DNA of 33,928 nt from a virus: IMG/VR virus record IMGVR_UViG_3300046747_000218, positions 1 to 33,928 of that record. One strand, written 5' to 3'. Made by a program: the position numbers and the translations under genes. How positions within the stretch are numbered: position 1 is the first letter of the stretch; each line of letters begins with the position of its first letter. This document shows, in pieces, positions 22,841-30,617 of this stretch. Below the pieces are notes generated by a model that saw only the letters and a list, made by a program, of their open reading frames with translations, was not told the origin of the DNA and did no database searches.

Positions 22841-23263
22841 TTAGGCAAGGGTGAACGTCCCCGATGCATTCATCGTGATCGTCAAGGTATTTCCGTCCGT
22901 GGCCGTTACGTCGGCACCGCCGCTTTCGAGCAAACAGAAGCACAAGATCGAACCACCCACCTCGTAAATGGCCGCCCACTTCGCCGTGATGCTGCCCCCG
23001 CTCGCCGTCCACACCATCGACGTCGCCGTCGTCCACTTCACCGTTGTCGTACCCGACAACGCCACCGTGATCGCAATCCCGCCCGTCGTGTACCCGAACG
23101 CACTAGCCACCTCGTTAGTCAAGAGTGCGTAAGTGGTTGAAGCAGTCGTCAGGTTCGACGTCGACAGGAACAACGCGATCTTGTAGCTGTCCCCGCTGAC
23201 GAGCGTGCCGTTCAGGATGTTCGTCCGGGCCGTATCGGTGAAGGTCCAATTCCCGGCTGCCAT
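22841..23263 (-). CDS. Beta-rich phage structural protein
   Basis: 140 residues. It has the outline of a common small phage virion family: an N-terminal short strand (NWTFTDTARTNILNG), SYKIALFLSTSN, then NEVASAFGYTTGGIAITV, WTTATSMVWTASGGSITAKW and AIYEVGGSILCFCLLESGG, ending NASGTFTLA. Members are usually encoded next to tail or head fibres. Position after the portal-proximal gene agrees with a virion role. Confidence 0.6.
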   Translation of the reverse strand: MAAGNWTFTDTARTNILNGTLVSGDSYKIALFLSTSNLTTASTTYALLTNEVASAFGYTTGGIAITVALSGTTTVKWTTATSMVWTASGGSITAKWAAIYEVGGSILCFCLLESGGADVTATDGNTLTITMNASGTFTLA

Positions 23264-23266
23264 GCG

Positions 23267-23707
23267 TTAGTCCTCGTACTCGGGAATGGATCGGCGAACC
23301 CCGTCGCCGTCGGTTTCCAGGCGGAACGACTTCGGCTGTCGGGGAACGGGCACGACCGGCTGTGGACGATTGGCGATCGCTATCAGGGCGGAAGCGATGG
23401 CGTCCAATTTATCCATGACCATCTTGATTCCGATGCCGAATTCGCCGGTCAGCCTCTCGACCGTCGCGTTGACCGACTTTCCGATCCCGTCGGAGATCGG
23501 GCCGGCGAGTTCCTTCGTCGTCACCGTGATTTCATTGCGGGGGGACTGCACCGTATTTTTGACGTGGACTTCCGGGGTCTTGACCAGATTCGTGACTTCA
23601 ACGGCCGGCGGGGTGGTGACTTGGTAGGTCGTCCCCATCCGGTCCATCTTCTTGCGGTGGATGACTTCCGCCGCCGCCATCATCGTGTCGTATTCTTGGT
23701 CGGTCAT
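23267..23707 (-). CDS. Hypothetical protein downstream of the portal
   Basis: 146 residues. The N-terminus is charged (DQEYDTMMAAAEVIHRKKMD), the middle includes VEVTNLVKTPEVHVKNTVQ and GKSVNATVERLTGEFGIGIK, and the C-terminus has PVVPVPRQPKSFRLETDGDG. The start shares a base with the portal stop. Small proteins in this position are frequent in siphoviruses but are poorly characterised. Confidence 0.5.
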   Translation of the reverse strand: MTDQEYDTMMAAAEVIHRKKMDRMGTTYQVTTPPAVEVTNLVKTPEVHVKNTVQSPRNEITVTTKELAGPISDGIGKSVNATVERLTGEFGIGIKMVMDKLDAIASALIAIANRPQPVVPVPRQPKSFRLETDGDGVRRSIPEYED

Positions 23708-25305
23708 TAGAACCGCTCCTCGAAGTCTTTCATGGCCTTCAGCTTGAGTTCGGCGACCGTGTATTCCTTAGGGACTTTCGCGTGCCCGTTCGTGTCCGCC
23801 AACCGGTTGACTAACCCCTTGTCGCCGGATTCGAACGTGCCCACATCAGGCTTAGGAACCTTACCGAACGCCCCGTCCGGCTTTTCCTGACCCGGTTCCT
23901 GATCCCATCCAGCCATATCGCCGCCGAGTGCGTCCAGCGGGTTTGAAGGCAGTTCGTCCGCCGCCGGGTCTTCCGACGGTTCCAGGTTGAGCAATTCGGT
24001 GCGTATCTCGTTCTTCGTGACCGCGTTAGCCCGGACCGCAACATCCCAATCCGCCCGTTTCGCGTCCGGGTCTTCCGTCGTCGTGTTCGGCAGGTAGATC
24101 GCACGCAGGTCCGGTCCGAATCTGGGAAGAAGGCATTCCGTCAGGATAGCCGCCCGGTTTTCGAGACGGGGACCGTAGACACTGTTGAATAGGGAGTTTT
24201 TGGTGATGACCGCCGCCGCGTAGGTGCTGTGGTTGGCGAACCCCATCATCGACTCGTCGAGTCCGAAGTGGGCCATGATGTACTTGCGAAGCTGGTCGCT
24301 GGACTGCAGGTAGGCCAGTTCCCAATCGCCGGTCGGAGGAATCCATTCCAGGCCGCCCTCTAGGATCAGAGGCCGTAGGAAGTTCGTCGGACCGCCGTTC
24401 TTCGCCAGCAGGCGTGCCTCCAGACGGTCGATGATGTCCTGGCTGGTCTGGACGTCGGGCGGGAACTTGAACGCCCCGCCGGCCATCGTGCCGTTCTCCA
24501 GCCCCGTGTAACGGGCCGTCTCGGTCATCTCGTAGGCGTCGATGGTCGTGCTGGCGTTCTGCACCCGCGACGAGACGTAGAGCGGGTGGAACGGGGAATC
24601 GTTCTTAGACCAGATGATGTCTTCGGGTGCGAAGTATTCGACGGGTCCGTTGACCGCCCGGACCTCGAAGTAATCGACCATCTTACCGGATATTCCATCG
24701 CACCGCGGCGTGACCCATTGGGAGGGAATGACCCACATTTCGACCGGCGTTCCGGCCGCGTTGGGAACCACCCAGATGAACGACTCTCCGGTCAGTTCTT
24801 CATAAGTTCCGCAGAGTTGCCAGAACTTGATACCCGTCTGGAATTCGTTCGGGTCGTTGACCAGTCGCACCGGCGGGGAATCGTCGGGGAGGAATTCGTA
24901 CTCTTCGTGGGCCTTGACCGGCCCGACCGCCGCCTTCGACCGGACCCGCGAGAGGAACGCCCGGTATGACGGCGGATCGCCGACGCATCCCTTCGCCCGC
25001 CACTGTTTGGTCGCCACCCCGTACCGTTCGCGTTCGCCCGCTTTGGTGACTTTGACGATCTCCGGCGGGACGCGGACACCTTCGGACAGGAACTCGACGC
25101 ACCGAGCCACCCACGATCGGTAATGGCTGACCTGGTTGAACTTGTCCCACAACCGATTCGTGCCGATCCGGGAGGTGCCATAGCTACCGATTAAGCCGGC
25201 CATCCGGGCTTCGCCGCGATTGCGGCTGTTGAACGGGTCTTTAAGTTTGGCGAAGAGTTTGGCCCCGGCGTGGGCGAGCCGGTCGTAGAGTGAAGCGTGT
25301 TTCAC
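23707..25305 (-). CDS. Portal protein
   Basis: About 532 residues from a GTG at 25305; an alternative TTG at 25353 overlaps the terminase. Portal-family signatures include SHYRSWVARCVEFLSEGVRVP, YEELTGESFIWVVPNAAGTP, ITKNSLFNSVYGPRLENR and LDESMMGFANHSTYAAAV, a conserved late portion (membership in the HK97/SPP1-like portal fold). The C-terminus is Asp/Pro rich. Portals form the dodecameric ring through which DNA is packaged and to which MuF and connector proteins attach. Confidence 0.85.
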   Translation of the reverse strand: MKHASLYDRLAHAGAKLFAKLKDPFNSRNRGEARMAGLIGSYGTSRIGTNRLWDKFNQVSHYRSWVARCVEFLSEGVRVPPEIVKVTKAGERERYGVATKQWRAKGCVGDPPSYRAFLSRVRSKAAVGPVKAHEEYEFLPDDSPPVRLVNDPNEFQTGIKFWQLCGTYEELTGESFIWVVPNAAGTPVEMWVIPSQWVTPRCDGISGKMVDYFEVRAVNGPVEYFAPEDIIWSKNDSPFHPLYVSSRVQNASTTIDAYEMTETARYTGLENGTMAGGAFKFPPDVQTSQDIIDRLEARLLAKNGGPTNFLRPLILEGGLEWIPPTGDWELAYLQSSDQLRKYIMAHFGLDESMMGFANHSTYAAAVITKNSLFNSVYGPRLENRAAILTECLLPRFGPDLRAIYLPNTTTEDPDAKRADWDVAVRANAVTKNEIRTELLNLEPSEDPAADELPSNPLDALGGDMAGWDQEPGQEKPDGAFGKVPKPDVGTFESGDKGLVNRLADTNGHAKVPKEYTVAELKLKAMKDFEERF

Positions 25306-25337
25306 GGGGTCAGAATAGCCGAAGGGTGAGGAAATTG

Positions 25338-26645
25338 CTAGCGGACCACCCAAGTTAGCTTTCGCTTGCCGTCCCGGTAGCGGACAAGGTATCGCATCGC
25401 GTCCATCCCGTGGTCGTTGTCCTTGACCGGTTCGTCCTTGCCGTCCGGGTGCCAGACGTACCCGGCGAACTCCTCCTCAGTCGACGTGGGCTTGCCGGCA
25501 TCACCTAACGACCGGTCAGGACGTTGACAGGCACCGGGGACGATAAAGAGGCGTGGCTTGCCGTCGGTGTGGACTTCGATCCGCTTGGCGACTTCCTGAA
25601 TCCCGGCCTTCACGGTCTTATCCGCCGGGAGGACAGAGAACCCGGAATGCCGTTCGAACGTCGCCCGCCCTTCGGCATCGTGGTCGCCGACGACCGCGGC
25701 GGGTCGTGGCTCAGGGCCGGGCCGTCCGTCGATGACTTCGGTTTCCTGGCGGATGAGTTTGGCGAGGTCTTCGACCAGCATCCCGGTGCGGTAGATTTCG
25801 CGGTACATATAGAGCCGGCCGTCGCCGTCTTCGGCCCAGAATTGGTAGACGAGCGGGTTGACCCACCCGAAGTCGATGCAGTGGTAGCGGGTCCATTCCT
25901 TCGGCGGTTGCCAGCCACGTTCTTTCAGGTTGTGCGGCCCGAACCCGTCGTAGACCAATCCTTCGGCCGCGGCCCAGACCCCCTCAAGGAACCGCTTGCG
26001 GCGGAATCCGGTGAGGAGCCGGAGCTTGTCGAGATAGGACGTCCCTTCGCTGGTCCAGCCCCACGCCCCGTCTTGGGACTTGGCGTAGTACCGCGGGTTG
26101 TCCTTGTGGGTCGTGGTGATAAGCCGGAGGTTGCCGGACTGGTAGCGTTTGTAGAGCCAGTGGTGCGGGAAGGTCGGGTTGCAGTCGGCCGCGATTTGCT
26201 GGTAGGGCATCACGTTCGATCGGAGCCGGCTAATGAGCGTTTCCCACTCCTCCAGTTCCAGTTCGGTCGCTTCCTGGGCGTAGATGAAGTCGTATTCGGA
26301 CGACAGGACTTTCTCCGGCTTGTCGAGGCCGGCGATGATGATCTCCGATCCGTTCGGGTGGTGGTAGGCCTGGCGGACCCGGCGAAGGTTAGCGGGCAGG
26401 GAGAGTTCGGAACCGGGTCCGATGATGTCCCGTTCGAAGCTGACGAGTGCGGTTTCGGTTAGGGACGAGCGGGTCTTGCGGCAGATGAGTTGTCGTGAGC
26501 CGGGGTACTTCTGGGCGTTGTAGAAAATCTTGGACAACCATGCGAGCGACTTGCCGGTTCCGGCCGGACCGGCAAGTAGCACCTGCGAATCGCGGGACAT
26601 GAACCCGTCGTAATTGCCCCGACGCAATTCGAGCAGTCGGCTCAT
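25338..26645 (-). CDS. Terminase large subunit
   Basis: 435 residues, coupled to the small subunit by ATGA. Walker A is GPAGTGKS at 26-33; the Walker B region is EYDFIYAQEATE at 117-128 with catalytic Glu125; an adenine/coupling-type segment AADCNPTFPHHWL lies near 152-164. The nuclease domain shows RYHCIDFGWVNPL (D258), VVGDHDAEGRATFE (D321, D323) and the late DNDHGMDAMRYLV. It translocates and cuts DNA during head filling. Length is normal for the family. Confidence 0.9.
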   Translation of the reverse strand: MSRLLELRRGNYDGFMSRDSQVLLAGPAGTGKSLAWLSKIFYNAQKYPGSRQLICRKTRSSLTETALVSFERDIIGPGSELSLPANLRRVRQAYHHPNGSEIIIAGLDKPEKVLSSEYDFIYAQEATELELEEWETLISRLRSNVMPYQQIAADCNPTFPHHWLYKRYQSGNLRLITTTHKDNPRYYAKSQDGAWGWTSEGTSYLDKLRLLTGFRRKRFLEGVWAAAEGLVYDGFGPHNLKERGWQPPKEWTRYHCIDFGWVNPLVYQFWAEDGDGRLYMYREIYRTGMLVEDLAKLIRQETEVIDGRPGPEPRPAAVVGDHDAEGRATFERHSGFSVLPADKTVKAGIQEVAKRIEVHTDGKPRLFIVPGACQRPDRSLGDAGKPTSTEEEFAGYVWHPDGKDEPVKDNDHGMDAMRYLVRYRDGKRKLTWVVR

Positions 26646-27007
26646 TCTTTCTCGGACGTGTCGTCGTCGCCCTTGAGAATGACGAGCGGTTCCATTTTCT
26701 TGCCGTCGGCACCGGTCAGTTCCTGGCGTTCGACGTAGCCGCGGTCTTTGCCAAGAGTCCTAAGAGCGAACTGCACTGCCCACGGGGCGCCCTTTTTCAT
26801 GGCGGCAAACAATTTCAGTTCCCCGGTATCGACCACTTTTCCGCGTTCCGATCGCATGACCGAAGCGATAGCCTTGTTCTTTTTGGCCCGGTAGTAGATC
26901 GTATCGGGGTCGCATCCGATGCTGGCGGCGGCGAGGTAGACCATCCCTTTTTTGGACTTTAGGGCGGAGATGATCTCTTCCGTGGAGTACGTGATTTTTC
27001 TTGGCAT
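26642..27007 (-). CDS. Terminase small subunit
   Basis: 121 residues, immediately before the large subunit. YSTEEIISALKSKKGMVYLAAASIGCDPDTIYYRAKKNKAI is a helix-turn-helix DNA-binding region; GELKLFAAMKKGAPWAVQFALRTLGKDRGY is the oligomerisation-type helical segment typical of small terminases; the C-terminus is acidic (DDDTSEKE). It recognises packaging sites and recruits the ATPase. Confidence 0.8.
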   Translation of the reverse strand: MPRKITYSTEEIISALKSKKGMVYLAAASIGCDPDTIYYRAKKNKAIASVMRSERGKVVDTGELKLFAAMKKGAPWAVQFALRTLGKDRGYVERQELTGADGKKMEPLVILKGDDDTSEKE

Positions 27008-27071
27008 ACCCGTCCGTACCTAAATACCGAACGCTATAAGCATACAGCCGTTCCGGATTTTCCGCTACGGT

Positions 27072-27242
27072 CTAAGGCTTAACCCCACGCTCGATAAGGT
27101 CTTCGACCGCGGCCCGGATTGTCCACCGCTTTCCGGAAGCCCATTTCCTCAATCTATCGGCCGCGGACGGGTCGATTGCGATTGTGAGAACAGCCCGCGG
27201 CTTTTTTCCGGGTGGTCTACCGGGTTTCTTTTGGGTTTCCAT
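27072..27242 (-). CDS. Small ribbon-helix-helix-like protein
   Basis: 56 residues from the ATG at 27242; an ATG at 27269 is alternative. The basic N-terminus (KKPGRPPGKKPRAV) resembles an AT-hook or DNA-contacting tail, and LTIAIDPSAADRLRKWASGK looks like a ribbon-helix-helix segment. It lies first in the leftward operon, near the divergent promoters, so a repressor or regulator role is plausible. No Shine-Dalgarno sequence precedes the ATG; see the promoter entry. Confidence 0.55.
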   Translation of the reverse strand: METQKKPGRPPGKKPRAVLTIAIDPSAADRLRKWASGKRWTIRAAVEDLIERGVKP

Positions 27243-27248
27243 GCTAGG

Positions 27249-27276
27249 ATTATAGCCGTTTCCGGTCATTTGGGAA
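27249..27276 (-). promoter_or_regulatory. Leftward promoter candidate
   Basis: On the minus strand, TTCCCA (27276-27271) and TATAAT (27254-27249) are 16 bases apart. The -10 is consensus, the -35 matches four of six. The predicted start, about seven bases beyond the -10, is at or near the ATG at 27242, implying a leaderless transcript for the first gene. Confidence 0.5.
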
Positions 27277-27290
27277 ATATTTTTATATTT
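27275..27290. promoter_or_regulatory. Possible operator palindrome between divergent promoters
   Basis: AAATAT-TTTT-ATATTT is a perfect six-base inverted repeat in the AT-rich region between the two promoters, overlapping the leftward -35. It could bind the small DNA-binding protein encoded next to it. AT-rich sequence readily forms such repeats by chance, so this is tentative. Confidence 0.3.
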
Positions 27291-27304
27291 TGCTGTTTAC
27301 CGTA

Positions 27305-27333
27305 TTGACAGAAACTATCCCCGCTCTTATATT
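27305..27333 (+). promoter_or_regulatory. Rightward early promoter
   Basis: TTGACA at 27305-27310 and TATATT at 27328-27333 are separated by exactly 17 bases. The -35 is perfect and the -10 is close to consensus, so this is a strong sigma-70 type promoter for the early operon that starts about 38 bases downstream. Confidence 0.7.
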
Positions 27334-27370
27334 ACGTGTGTAAAGACGAACGACACGAACGGAGAAAGCC

Positions 27371-27451
27371 ATGACGACTCTGAAACTGATCGGCGAATGG
27401 GTGATCGGGGCGATGACCCTGAAGCTGATCTGGGAGTTATGGAATGACTGA
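27371..27451 (+). CDS. Leader-type miniprotein
   Basis: 26 residues (MTTLKLIGEWVIGAMT...), with GGAG six bases before the ATG and the stop overlapping the next start. Hydrophobic and helical. It is the first coding frame after the early promoter and may serve as a coupling leader for the HNH gene. No family recognised. Confidence 0.4.
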   Translation: MTTLKLIGEWVIGAMTLKLIWELWND

Positions 27452-27890
27452 AATGGAAACCAGAATATGCAACAAGTGCTTTGTTGAAAAGCCGTTAACG
27501 GAATTCGCTAAGCACAAGTCTTCTTTGGGTGGAAGGATCAGAAAATGCAAGTCGTGCCATTCCGCCTACGCAGCTAAATACCGGAGACAGAACAGGGAAA
27601 AAGTCTATCAGCAGAAACTCGCTTGGAAAAGAACGCCTGCCGGACGAAGGCTGATTTCTGAGAACGGCACGAAAAGTTGCAAGATCAACCGGAAGAAATG
27701 GAATGCGAGACAACAAGCAAGAAGGGCGGCAGCTAAAGGGAAAATCGCAAAGACTCCATGCGTGTTTTGCGGGAGTCAAAGGGTTCAGGCTCATCACGAA
27801 GATTACGATAAACCGCTTGAGGTTGTGTGGGTTTGCTACACGTGCCATGCTGAAAAAATTCACGGGTGCGTTGTGACCCACGGTTTTTGA
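27444..27890 (+). CDS. HNH-type endonuclease with zinc knuckles
   Basis: 148 residues, GGGAG seven bases before the ATG. The N-terminal knuckle is CNKCFVEKPLTEFAKH with CKSCHSAYAAKYRR (C9, C12, C35, C38), followed by a basic helical linker. The C-terminal part, CVFCGSQRVQAHHEDYDKPL with VCYTCHAEKIHG (C106, C109, H117, H118, C131, C134, H135, H140), is a typical HNH layout with structural zinc. It could be a free-standing homing or DNA-processing nuclease. Confidence 0.7.
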   Translation: MTEMETRICNKCFVEKPLTEFAKHKSSLGGRIRKCKSCHSAYAAKYRRQNREKVYQQKLAWKRTPAGRRLISENGTKSCKINRKKWNARQQARRAAAKGKIAKTPCVFCGSQRVQAHHEDYDKPLEVVWVCYTCHAEKIHGCVVTHGF

Positions 27891-27947
27891 TGGAACGATT
27901 GAACCCCAACCCGCCGCCCCACGCGGCCCCTTGCAGGAGGATTGACC

Positions 27948-28097
27948 ATGCTGAAGATCACGTACATGACGTTCAGCCCGATTCTGAACAAGCACTTCAC
28001 GGACTACGGGTTCTTTAAGACGGAATCGGACTACCGCTTGTTCATGTGCTCCTTGTTCGGGGGATTGTGGTCGACCATTAGCGTCGAGAAGGCCTAA
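27948..28097 (+). CDS. Small hypothetical protein
   Basis: 49 residues. AGGAGG at 27935-27940 precedes the ATG by seven bases, an unusually good site. Aromatic-rich (TYMTFSPILNKHFTDYGFF, LFMCSLFGG). No recognised domain. Confidence 0.55.
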   Translation: MLKITYMTFSPILNKHFTDYGFFKTESDYRLFMCSLFGGLWSTISVEKA

Positions 28098-28141
28098 ACC
28101 TTAACCGGGGCAAGGACGCCCATTTTTCAGGAGGATTTCCC

Positions 28142-28288
28142 ATGCCAGCGATTCCCACGTTCGTCGTCCACGTCACGCCCGAGGAGCTTGCCGCCGCGGT
28201 GGCCGAGGCCGAGGCGGGGTATTGCGAGTACTGCGGGGACGGCCCGGAGTGCGTCGTGTGCGGACGTGGCGACGAGCAGGATTACTGA
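28142..28288 (+). CDS. Small double-CxxC protein
   Basis: 48 residues, AGGAGG close upstream. The N-terminal part is a strand and helix (VVHVTPEELAAAVAEAEAG), and CEYCGDGPECVVC (C28, C31, C37, C40) supplies a compact zinc knuckle. Function unknown. Confidence 0.55.
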   Translation: MPAIPTFVVHVTPEELAAAVAEAEAGYCEYCGDGPECVVCGRGDEQDY

Positions 28289-28450
28289 CCCTTACACGTT
28301 CCCGGACGTAAGCGGCGTCCAGACTAGCGTTTGCCGGTGGAACTGGCGGGAACACGGACGACAGACCCACCCCGGGGCGTTGCCCGGGATGGCGGCGGGG
28401 GGATTGGTCTCTCGACCCGCCGACGTACACGCGATCCAGGAGGGCTTACG

Positions 28451-28660
28451 GTGCTGATTATCTCCCTTCGGACCGAGGACACGGCCGACGACGTCATCAT
28501 CCGCGACGCCTCCGGCCGGAAAATCTGCGAAGTGAAGCTGATCGAGTGCAGCCGCGTCCGTGCCCGGCTCGGGTTCGAGGCGGACAAGGCAAGCGTCCGG
28601 ATTAACCGCCGGTCGATCGACCGGCTGGCGTACCCGGGCGATTACCCGGAGGTGAAGTAA
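28451..28660 (+). CDS. CsrA-like small RNA-binding protein
   Basis: 69 residues from a GTG with AGGAGGG six bases upstream. The N-terminus LIISL, the central KICEVKLIECSRVRARLGFEA and the INRRSID ending follow the CsrA outline, in which the first strand and an Arg shortly after the GxxA turn bind GGA motifs in mRNA leaders. An extra segment lies between strands 1 and 3. If correct, it could regulate translation of phage or host mRNAs. Identity is moderate and needs structural prediction. Confidence 0.5.
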   Translation: MLIISLRTEDTADDVIIRDASGRKICEVKLIECSRVRARLGFEADKASVRINRRSIDRLAYPGDYPEVK

Positions 28661-28965
28661 TGCCCCGAGACGTCGACGGGAAATGGTATCCTCCACGATC
28701 CTATGGGTGGCGAGAGTGGAAGGTGGCATTCACGGAAATGGTCGCTCCGAACAACATGAAGTACGCCGCATGGATGGCCCAGATATGCGAGACGGAGAAG
28801 GAGAACCCCATGACATTCTTGAAGCGGTGGGCCTACTGGCACGGAGCGTTTGAGCGTGGCGAGATGATTCCCCCGAACTGGCCGGAGGCCTTGACTCCGG
28901 GAGACTGGAAGAGTCTGGTTTTATTCTCCGAAAACGAAACTAAGAACAAGCGAGAGACGCCATGA
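28660..28965 (+). CDS. Hypothetical protein
   Basis: 101 residues, start overlapping the CsrA-like stop (TAATG). Trp/Tyr-rich (KWYPPRSYGWREWKVAF, FLKRWAYWHGAFERGE). No family recognised. Its stop overlaps the next start by four bases. Confidence 0.5.
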   Translation: MPRDVDGKWYPPRSYGWREWKVAFTEMVAPNNMKYAAWMAQICETEKENPMTFLKRWAYWHGAFERGEMIPPNWPEALTPGDWKSLVLFSENETKNKRETP

Positions 28966-29135
28966 CCGACGCACCCGACCCGATCCGGACGCACTGCGTA
29001 ATTTGTGGCGGGGAGTTGTGTCCCGCGTCGGTCGACGAGACCGGCATGGCCCACGACTATTGCAGTTCGGAGACGATGGCGGAAATCCGAGATGACCGGT
29101 ACGTTCCGGTCTACTTGAACCACCCGACCCGGTAA
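28962..29135 (+). CDS. Small Cys-rich protein
   Basis: 57 residues, coupled by ATGA. THCVICGGELCPASV with a later DYCSS gives a possible zinc knuckle (C12, C15, C20, C34). No function assigned. Confidence 0.5.
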   Translation: MTDAPDPIRTHCVICGGELCPASVDETGMAHDYCSSETMAEIRDDRYVPVYLNHPTR

Positions 29136-29184
29136 CAGCGGATCGAGTACGAATCCGCCCGGTGAGGGATTAGGGAGGTTTTCC

Positions 29185-30213
29185 ATGTCCGAGTTAGCGA
29201 TTGCCGACGTGCGGGAATCACGGATTGCGACCCGTCCGCTTTTGACGCGGGCGATTCTCGACCAGGAATCCGAGCAGCGGAAACTCCTGGGAGAGTTTGT
29301 CAAGCGGGAGATGATCGAAGGCCACGACTACGGCGTCATCCCGGGTACGAAGGAAAAGACGTTACTCAAACCGGGTGCGGAGAAGTTGACGGGTCTGTTC
29401 CGGTGTGCCCCGGAATTCGAGATCGAATCGAAGATCGAGGACTTCGACAAGCCACTGTTTCACTACGCCTTCCGGTGTCGGATCGTCGGTATTGAGTCGG
29501 GGGCGAAGATCGCGGAGGGGTTCGGGTCGTGCAATTCCCGGGAAGGGAAGTACCGCTGGCGGACGGAGGATCGGAAGTGTCCGAAGTGCGGGGCGGCGGC
29601 GATCATGCGGAGCAAGTACCCGCCGCGGGACGCACCGGACGAAGAACCAGGCTGGTATTGCTTCGCCAAGAAAGGCGGGTGTGGTCAGAACTACTCAGCC
29701 GGCGACGAGACGATCGAGAGTCAGACGACGGGTCGGGTGGAGAACGACGATATAGCGACCCTGAACAACAACATTCTCAAGGTCGCAAAGAAGAGGGCGC
29801 TCGTCGACGCCTCTTTAGCACTCGCCCGGTGCTCGGATATGTTCACGCAGGACATGGAGGACGTAGACATGGGCGGACCGGACAAGAGACCGGAGGGTAA
29901 GAAGACCGGAAATTTTACTTCGGCCCCGACGACTTCGACCGGACCGCCCCGTACTGCGACGACTGGCAATGGAAATGACCCGCCGGACAAGGCCGAGGTG
30001 GACGAGTGCCTGGCCGCGATGAATGAGTGCCGCAACCGGGACGAACTCAAGGAGATTGCCGCTACGTTCGCCACGGTCAAGAATCTCACGGCGGACGGGA
30101 AAGCCCACCTGAAGGCGGAATACGTCCGCCGGTGGAAGGAACTGCCGAAGGCCGTTCCGGTCAATGAGGATTCCGAGCCGGAGCAGAATTCCGACAACCT
30201 GCCGCCGTACTAA
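29185..30213 (+). CDS. Zinc-finger recombination-type phage protein
   Basis: 342 residues, GGGAGG six bases before the ATG. The order is characteristic of a widespread phage early protein: KREMIEGHDYGVIPGTKEKT, LLKPGAEKLTGLFR, EGFGSCNSREGKYRW, CPKCG with GWYCFAKKGGCG (C132, C135, C159, C166), then RVENDDIATLNNNILKVAKK and RALVDASLALARCSDMFTQD. Such proteins are often encoded near single-strand annealing and replication genes and may adopt a Rad52-like fold. The C-terminal third is a low-complexity linker plus a short helical region. Function is not proven. Confidence 0.65.
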   Translation: MSELAIADVRESRIATRPLLTRAILDQESEQRKLLGEFVKREMIEGHDYGVIPGTKEKTLLKPGAEKLTGLFRCAPEFEIESKIEDFDKPLFHYAFRCRIVGIESGAKIAEGFGSCNSREGKYRWRTEDRKCPKCGAAAIMRSKYPPRDAPDEEPGWYCFAKKGGCGQNYSAGDETIESQTTGRVENDDIATLNNNILKVAKKRALVDASLALARCSDMFTQDMEDVDMGGPDKRPEGKKTGNFTSAPTTSTGPPRTATTGNGNDPPDKAEVDECLAAMNECRNRDELKEIAATFATVKNLTADGKAHLKAEYVRRWKELPKAVPVNEDSEPEQNSDNLPPY

Positions 30214-30224
30214 ACCCATCACCC

Positions 30225-30246
30225 GCCCGGCAGTTCGCTGCCGGGC
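30225..30246 (+). other. Stable hairpin with TTCG loop
   Basis: GCCCGGCAG-TTCG-CTGCCGGGC forms a perfect nine-base stem with a four-base loop between two genes. No run of T follows, so it is not a standard terminator. It ends immediately before the AGGAG ribosome binding site of the next gene. Confidence 0.6.
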
Positions 30247-30260
30247 TAGGAGCACACGCC

Positions 30261-30617
30261 ATGCCCCTGCCCGACATGCTGATGATCGACGGCGTCGAGT
30301 ACCGTCGGGTGGACCGGGACGCGCCGGCGGCGGAAGACCCGACGGCGGGACACGGACCGCTTCCGTGGACCACCTTTCACCGGCACATCGGCTCGGCGGA
30401 CGGGATGTACGTGTGCGAATCCCCTGCCCACGAAACGATCGGGCGCCATGCGTGGGACGCCAACCGTGCCTTTATCATCCGCGCGACCGCCCATCACGCC
30501 GAACTGCTGGCGTTCGTGGATAGCATAGGATCGAACGCCGGGAGTCGATACGACGCCTGTTCCAGTTCGGTCCGCCGGGAAGCCCGGGAACTCCTCTCCA
30601 AAGTGAAGGGGACGTGA
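30261..30617 (+). CDS. HTPGPW-like small phage protein
   Basis: 118 residues, AGGAG eight bases upstream of the ATG. The C-terminal half (NRAFIIRATAHHAELLAFVD) matches the ANAxLIxxAxxxxxxLxA ending of a common phage family whose first member motif is HTPGPW. The N-terminus (LPDMLMIDGVEYRRVDRD) is a short beta region. Function unknown. Related to the product of 30944-31297. Confidence 0.5.
   Translation: MPLPDMLMIDGVEYRRVDRDAPAAEDPTAGHGPLPWTTFHRHIGSADGMYVCESPAHETIGRHAWDANRAFIIRATAHHAELLAFVDSIGSNAGSRYDACSSSVRREARELLSKVKGT

Noticed and set aside
25524-26462. A 312-codon plus-strand frame opposite the terminase large subunit
   Set aside because: Low-complexity composition (Val, Phe, Gly, Arg repeats) and no domain; shadow of the terminase gene.
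28281-28457. A 58-codon open frame (DPYTFPDVSGVQ..., later CRWNWREHGRQTHPG) between the double-CxxC protein and the CsrA-like gene
   Set aside because: It reads somewhat protein-like, but no ATG, GTG or TTG lies near its beginning except inside the previous gene; it would need an ATT start. Left unannotated.
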